In this document: piece by piece, positions 59,991 through 64,000 of the stretch
How positions within the stretch are numbered: the stretch's first letter is position 1
How the letters are laid out: every line of letters starts with the position of its first letter
Assembly (NCBI RefSeq): GCF_047495875.1
Contig: NC_092497.1
Location: forward strand, 29,021,889 to 29,085,888
Length of the DNA: 64,000 bases
From: Pithys albifrons albifrons
Taxonomy: Eukaryota; Chordata; Aves; Passeriformes; Thamnophilidae
Direction: 5' to 3'
Program-made: the position numbers and the translations under genes
The notes under the pieces: generated by a model
The model's input: the letters and a program-made list of their open reading frames with translations, nothing else
Database searches by the model: none
What the model was told of the DNA's origin: nothing

Positions 59991-62900
59991 ATGAATTTTT
60001 GTCACCAAAATCAGCTCCTGATGATATTCAAGCTGAATTGTATAAACACCATATTTATGTTGTGTTATTTATGGTGCTTTATTTATGGCGTTCTGTCCTT
60101 GAAAACAGTTGCTTCATCCACTGGAACTTCCCAAGTAACTCAGCAGGGATTAATGCAGGGAAACATGAGTATGTTTAAAGTTCCCAACACCACTGCACTG
60201 TTGGAAGTACACCTCAGCAGGTCGGCAGATTGGTTTGTTTGGGGGGTTTTGTGCTCTGGAATAAGAAAGGGTCTCACACAACCTGTTCTTAGGATAATGA
60301 CTTTTTTCATTCTTGGTTAACACCTAATAGGTACTGTCACATGGATCATTACATTAATTCCCATATCCTACACATTGTACTGTACAGCCAAAAATGAAAC
60401 TTCAGATGATTTTATATTCAACCACAAAGCAATAAAGTAGAAACTATCTCAGGTCAGATTTATTGGAGAAACAATTAGCAGAGGACTGCAGAGAAGTGGT
60501 GAACACCTTCCTGCTCCTCTGACACCAACTGGCAAAAATCTCATGGAAAGAATTTACACTCTGGCTTCAGACACTTGCAGCAATTGACTTCCAAAGGCTT
60601 CTGCTGTCTCTAGTGGTTTGCACAGTCTCAGGTTTTCTGACATAAATTTTCAAGATTCTGCCCAATCATGAGTACTATGAATTATGCACAGAGTAAAAAG
60701 TCTATATCCACTATGATTTTACCTCTTAAAAAGACAGACTACTGCAAAACCAGTTTTAACAAATACCTAAGTGAGAGTGATAAGCATTTATATTTGCCTT
60801 TCCAGCAACTCTTGTCTCACCATAATTAGGATATGTTTATTCTTCCAAATCTTTCATTCCCTTTTCAAAAATTAAAAAAAAAAGATTGTCTATCTGATTG
60901 ATAGTCAGTGTTTTCCTCACACTCAAGCTTTCATTTGTTGAGAACAGCAAGACAGTTTTCAGACATTGCTGACTATGCAACATGTGAAATTAACTAGAAT
61001 AAGAACCTATGAAGAAAGAATCGGTGACATTGATTAGCATTTCATTTTATTAAGTAAGGGGGAAGGACAGGTGTGAGGAATTAGGGTGACATTATGACTT
61101 GCTATGAGAACATGGCACTGCAAAATATTTGTAAAAGAGTAAGGTATTTTATTCTTAGTTTGCTTCAACATAACCCATTAGATGGCTAGCAATAACTATC
61201 ACATGGCAATTCTGTAGTGCCCTGAGCCAGATTATTGACATTGACTGGTGAATTTAGATCAAATATTGCTCATGGTAGAGAATCATCATGTATGATGACA
61301 AATGATAGTTACTTCTCCTTTGCAGAGGGTTATCAAAAATATAAGCCAGCTTTAGACTTGCAGGGAAAATTATTAAATGATGCTGTGTTTTCTTTATGCA
61401 GTCTAGGCACAGAACTACTATTGCATTTTGGGGGAACCCAACATGTACTGAAAACTCAGATAACATGTATACTAATTGTAATCTGTTTTTTATTCTTTTT
61501 CTAATAACTTTGATATTGGTGATGGTGTCAATGGGGAAAATATAATTTCTCAACAAAATCAAATGTTATCAGTTGAACAAATATTCTTCCATGATTTATA
61601 CCTTTAATAAGAAAATATGGCTTCTGTATCCATAACTAGATTTGAGAGCTATATGGCACTAGCAAAACTATACTGTGTAACTTTCTGGGAGGAGTTAAAA
61701 AAAAATTCTTGAAGCCTGAGAATATCATTTAACAAAGCCCAGACATGAATCACAGTATTAAAAATCATTAGCATCCTTGATCCAAGTAAAACAAAAACTG
61801 AACTGATTCAGGTGCTGTACAAATAAAAACCTTTCTAGCTCTACTTAGGACAGAATCTAAGTGACAGAGAGAAAAAGAAGTCTTAGCTTATGCCAGCAAG
61901 ATAAAAGTATAGCACTGTTAGAAAAAGATCTACATGGTACATCAAAAGGCTGCAAGGGATATTTAACTACTCCATTTTAATAATTTATTATACATTGCCA
62001 GGAAATTACTGCATTTTTTTCTTGGCTGAATGATGAAAAAAGATAACACAGCATTTCCTCTGCTTCTTACAGAAAACTTTTAAAAAACCCTCTTGAATCA
62101 ACTCTGCTGGCCATTGATGATACAATATTAAGATGCCATACTTGCTAAAGCAACCTGACAGGGAATCCATTGAGATGACAAACAGAGCAGACACTACACT
62201 GAAAATAAATACATCTTGTCCCCCTGCAATGAAAATAGGTGAATAAGCTGTGAATAGGACATGAACATCTCAACATCTAGGGGTGTTCAGCTCCTAGTCC
62301 TGCTGAGGTGCCAATCAAGGCTTGGAAAAGTTTTCTTCAGCCACAGCCCATTGCATTTGCAAACTCAAGCTCTGCATAAGAAGAAAAGGGAAGAGGAGAT
62401 TCACAGACAATCTTGCAGCCATCCTCAACTCATAATTCAAACAGTCTTGAAGGCTTCCCATCATTCCTACAGTGTGAAGAAGAGGGCTGGTATAGTTACA
62501 GGTCATGTCTTCCCTCTAACAAAACAAGTGGAAGCAAAGAACAAATACCTCTTCTCACTGGGCCTCTTGAATTTCCTTCCATATGTGTCACATGAATTCT
62601 GATTTTTGCTGCAAGACATGAAAAAACATAGAAAATTCAACCCTAATATTTAAATCAACAGGCAAAGGATAAAAAAAATATTATAAATTAGCCTGCAGCA
62701 GCTCTTCTCTGAGATGCTTAACTTCCAAAGTCCATTGTCTAACTATAGAAAATTTGGTGAAAAGCAAGTCAAGATTAATCAGTCTCATTTAGCAGAATTA
62801 TAAATATTTCCTACATTCATAGCAGGATAGCAGTTGGCCATATTGTCAAAAAGATCCTTGTAAATGGAAATGTTATAAATAAATAGACATGCCTTTTGGT

Positions 62901-63011
62901 TGATTTACTTCTTACTTAGAAAAAGGGCATGATTTTTTCATCAGGAAAAAGAAAATTCAATAATGTTTCTAGGCATTGATTTGAAAGAATAAATTCCAAA
63001 TAGAAGCAGAC
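59991..63011. other. No gene seen
   Basis: Three kilobases of unique AT-rich sequence; open frames at 61235-61562 and 62261-62602 have no recognisable domain. Confidence 0.55.
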
Positions 63012-63126
63012 AAAAAACCAAAACCAACCAACCAAACAAACAAAAACAATACCCCCAGCAAAACCAAAAAAATCCTCACAAAAACTCCACCAAACAAACA
63101 AACAAAACAAAAACCAGCAACAAACC
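63012..63126. repeat. (CCAAA/CAAA)n low-complexity tract
   Basis: A+C-rich stretch with ACCAACCAACCAAAC and CAAACAAACAAAAC units. Confidence 0.88.
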
Positions 63127-63672
63127 AGATTATCTATTTCACCATGAGATCAATTAATGAATATTGGGGTTTAGATTTTAACTGATTATTTTCAATGATT
63201 ACACTGTTTAGATTCGTGATTGAAGGTCCCATGCAGCAGAGTCATCTCTGTTTTGTGGAGGGGGGAACTAGTGCAAAACATCTATAATGAGCCTTGGCTA
63301 AATCTCAGTTCTGTGCCCAGAACAATCCAAACTCAACAAACTTTCTGTTGTCCTCTTAGCTGTTCTGAAAGCATGAGGATAGAGGCAGAAGAACGACAAC
63401 GGAATGGAGTTTGAGGGATTTTTCTCTAGGTTCCCTTACATATCATGGTGCCACTTTTCAAGTAACATTTCTTCTACAGCATAGGCATAGCCAGAGAGAC
63501 CTTACAACAGCAGTACAGTGCCAGGAAAAGGTAGACATATGGGCTTACCCAAGGTTCAATTACCTCTGCAAGACATTGTATTATTATTCCATATGTTCAG
63601 ACCCCGATATGTTTGAGTTTTTTTCCCTGACAGAGTTTCACCTTCACATCTGTCAGGAACAGAGAAAGAAAG
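63127..63672. other. No gene seen
   Basis: Unique sequence before the terminal LTR; nothing recognisable. Confidence 0.5.
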
Positions 63673-64000
63673 TGTTATTGGTTCAGCTAGGTGGGCCTAG
63701 ATTTGAGCTCTGGAGTTTGGACTGGGCCAAAGCTGTCAGCTGACTTGAGCTGGGCTGAGCTGACAGCTGACCTCTTGTAGCCAGTAATTTTGTATTCCAT
63801 ACCACATTATGACATCATCTCCAGGAAAGTAAAATGTGTTGTTCTGGGTCTCTCCTTTCTGCCTGAGTTTGTCTCCCTGGGGAATAAGGTTTTTCTTAAG
63901 TAATGTGTGGTTAGGACAGTAGAATTTGTGTGTTCGTTAAGAAGTTGAGGTGGGGAACTTGTTGTTCCAGACTTGTGTGAGTGTATATTTGTACTCTCTT
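63673..64000 (+). mobile_element. Partial LTR, same family as the decayed ERV, cut by window end
   Basis: Starts TGTTATTGGTTCAGCTAGGT, matching the minus-strand start of the 50977-51579 LTR (TGTTATGGGTTTAACCAAGT). Further matches are 'cagctgac.tct.gtagcca', 'ttgtattccatacca.att' and, near the end, 'acttgtgtgagtgta'. It keeps counterparts of the region deleted from the 3' LTR of the decayed ERV. AGCTGTCAGCT (63731-63741) and its reverse complement (63758-63768) form an 11-bp inverted repeat not present in the other copies. Whether it is a solo LTR or the 5' LTR of a provirus lies beyond the window. Confidence 0.85.

Overview
The window looks like vertebrate, most probably avian (songbird-like), non-coding DNA. 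It is AT-rich, I recognise no host exon, and it carries several CR1 LINE 3' fragments with bird-type 3' ends. It also holds endogenous retrovirus (ERV) pieces of a kind common in passerine genomes. The assignment to birds is inference from these repeats; species and locus cannot be told from the sequence.

Layout: 1-~470 is a plus-strand gag/protease remnant of an ERV. From 471 to about 45.8 kb there is mostly unique AT-rich sequence broken by CR1 pieces (2461-2741, 23739-23960, ~26110-26390), a solo LTR with a G26 run (4931-~5530), a strong hairpin (3849-3927), a repeat combining 5S-rRNA-like and tRNA-Gln-like parts (11965-12241), and a dozen dispersed CAAA/GTTT-rich tracts. From 45.9 to 47.9 kb there are three CR1 copies, two of them abutting. 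A GGGA microsatellite lies at 48.7 kb. At 49304-51579 is a decayed, internally deleted minus-strand ERV with a tRNA-Gly-type primer site and a 20-21 bp minisatellite. At 53027-59400 is the main object: a young, nearly complete minus-strand ERV. A second 5S-derived repeat (59599-59900) follows, and the last 328 bases are the start of a plus-strand LTR of the same family as the decayed ERV.

The main ERV has two LTRs of 689 and 688 bp differing at 5 substitutions and one A-run length. It is flanked by the 5-bp target duplication CAGAC. Its tRNA-Lys(1,2)-type primer site lies 5 nt inside the 5' LTR. The order is gag, protease, then RT, RNase H and integrase, with no env and no dUTPase before the 3' LTR. 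The layout fits class III (ERVL-like, distantly spuma-like) elements. Pol keeps all catalytic residues I can check. The breaks are an in-frame TAA inside gag and a +1 frame change at the start of RT. A UAG between gag and protease is also present, in frame, in the diverged copy at the window start. In the main copy a perfect 8-bp stem-loop lies 8 nt downstream of it, and a shorter stem can form in the other copy, so it looks like a programmed readthrough site rather than damage.

The four ERV pieces (1-~470, 49304-51579, 53027-59400, 63673-64000) are related through their internal regions, their LTRs or both, but use different LTRs and different tRNA primers. Both Gag reading frames that keep a 5' end begin with hydrophobic, membrane-like segments, which is unusual for a Gag.
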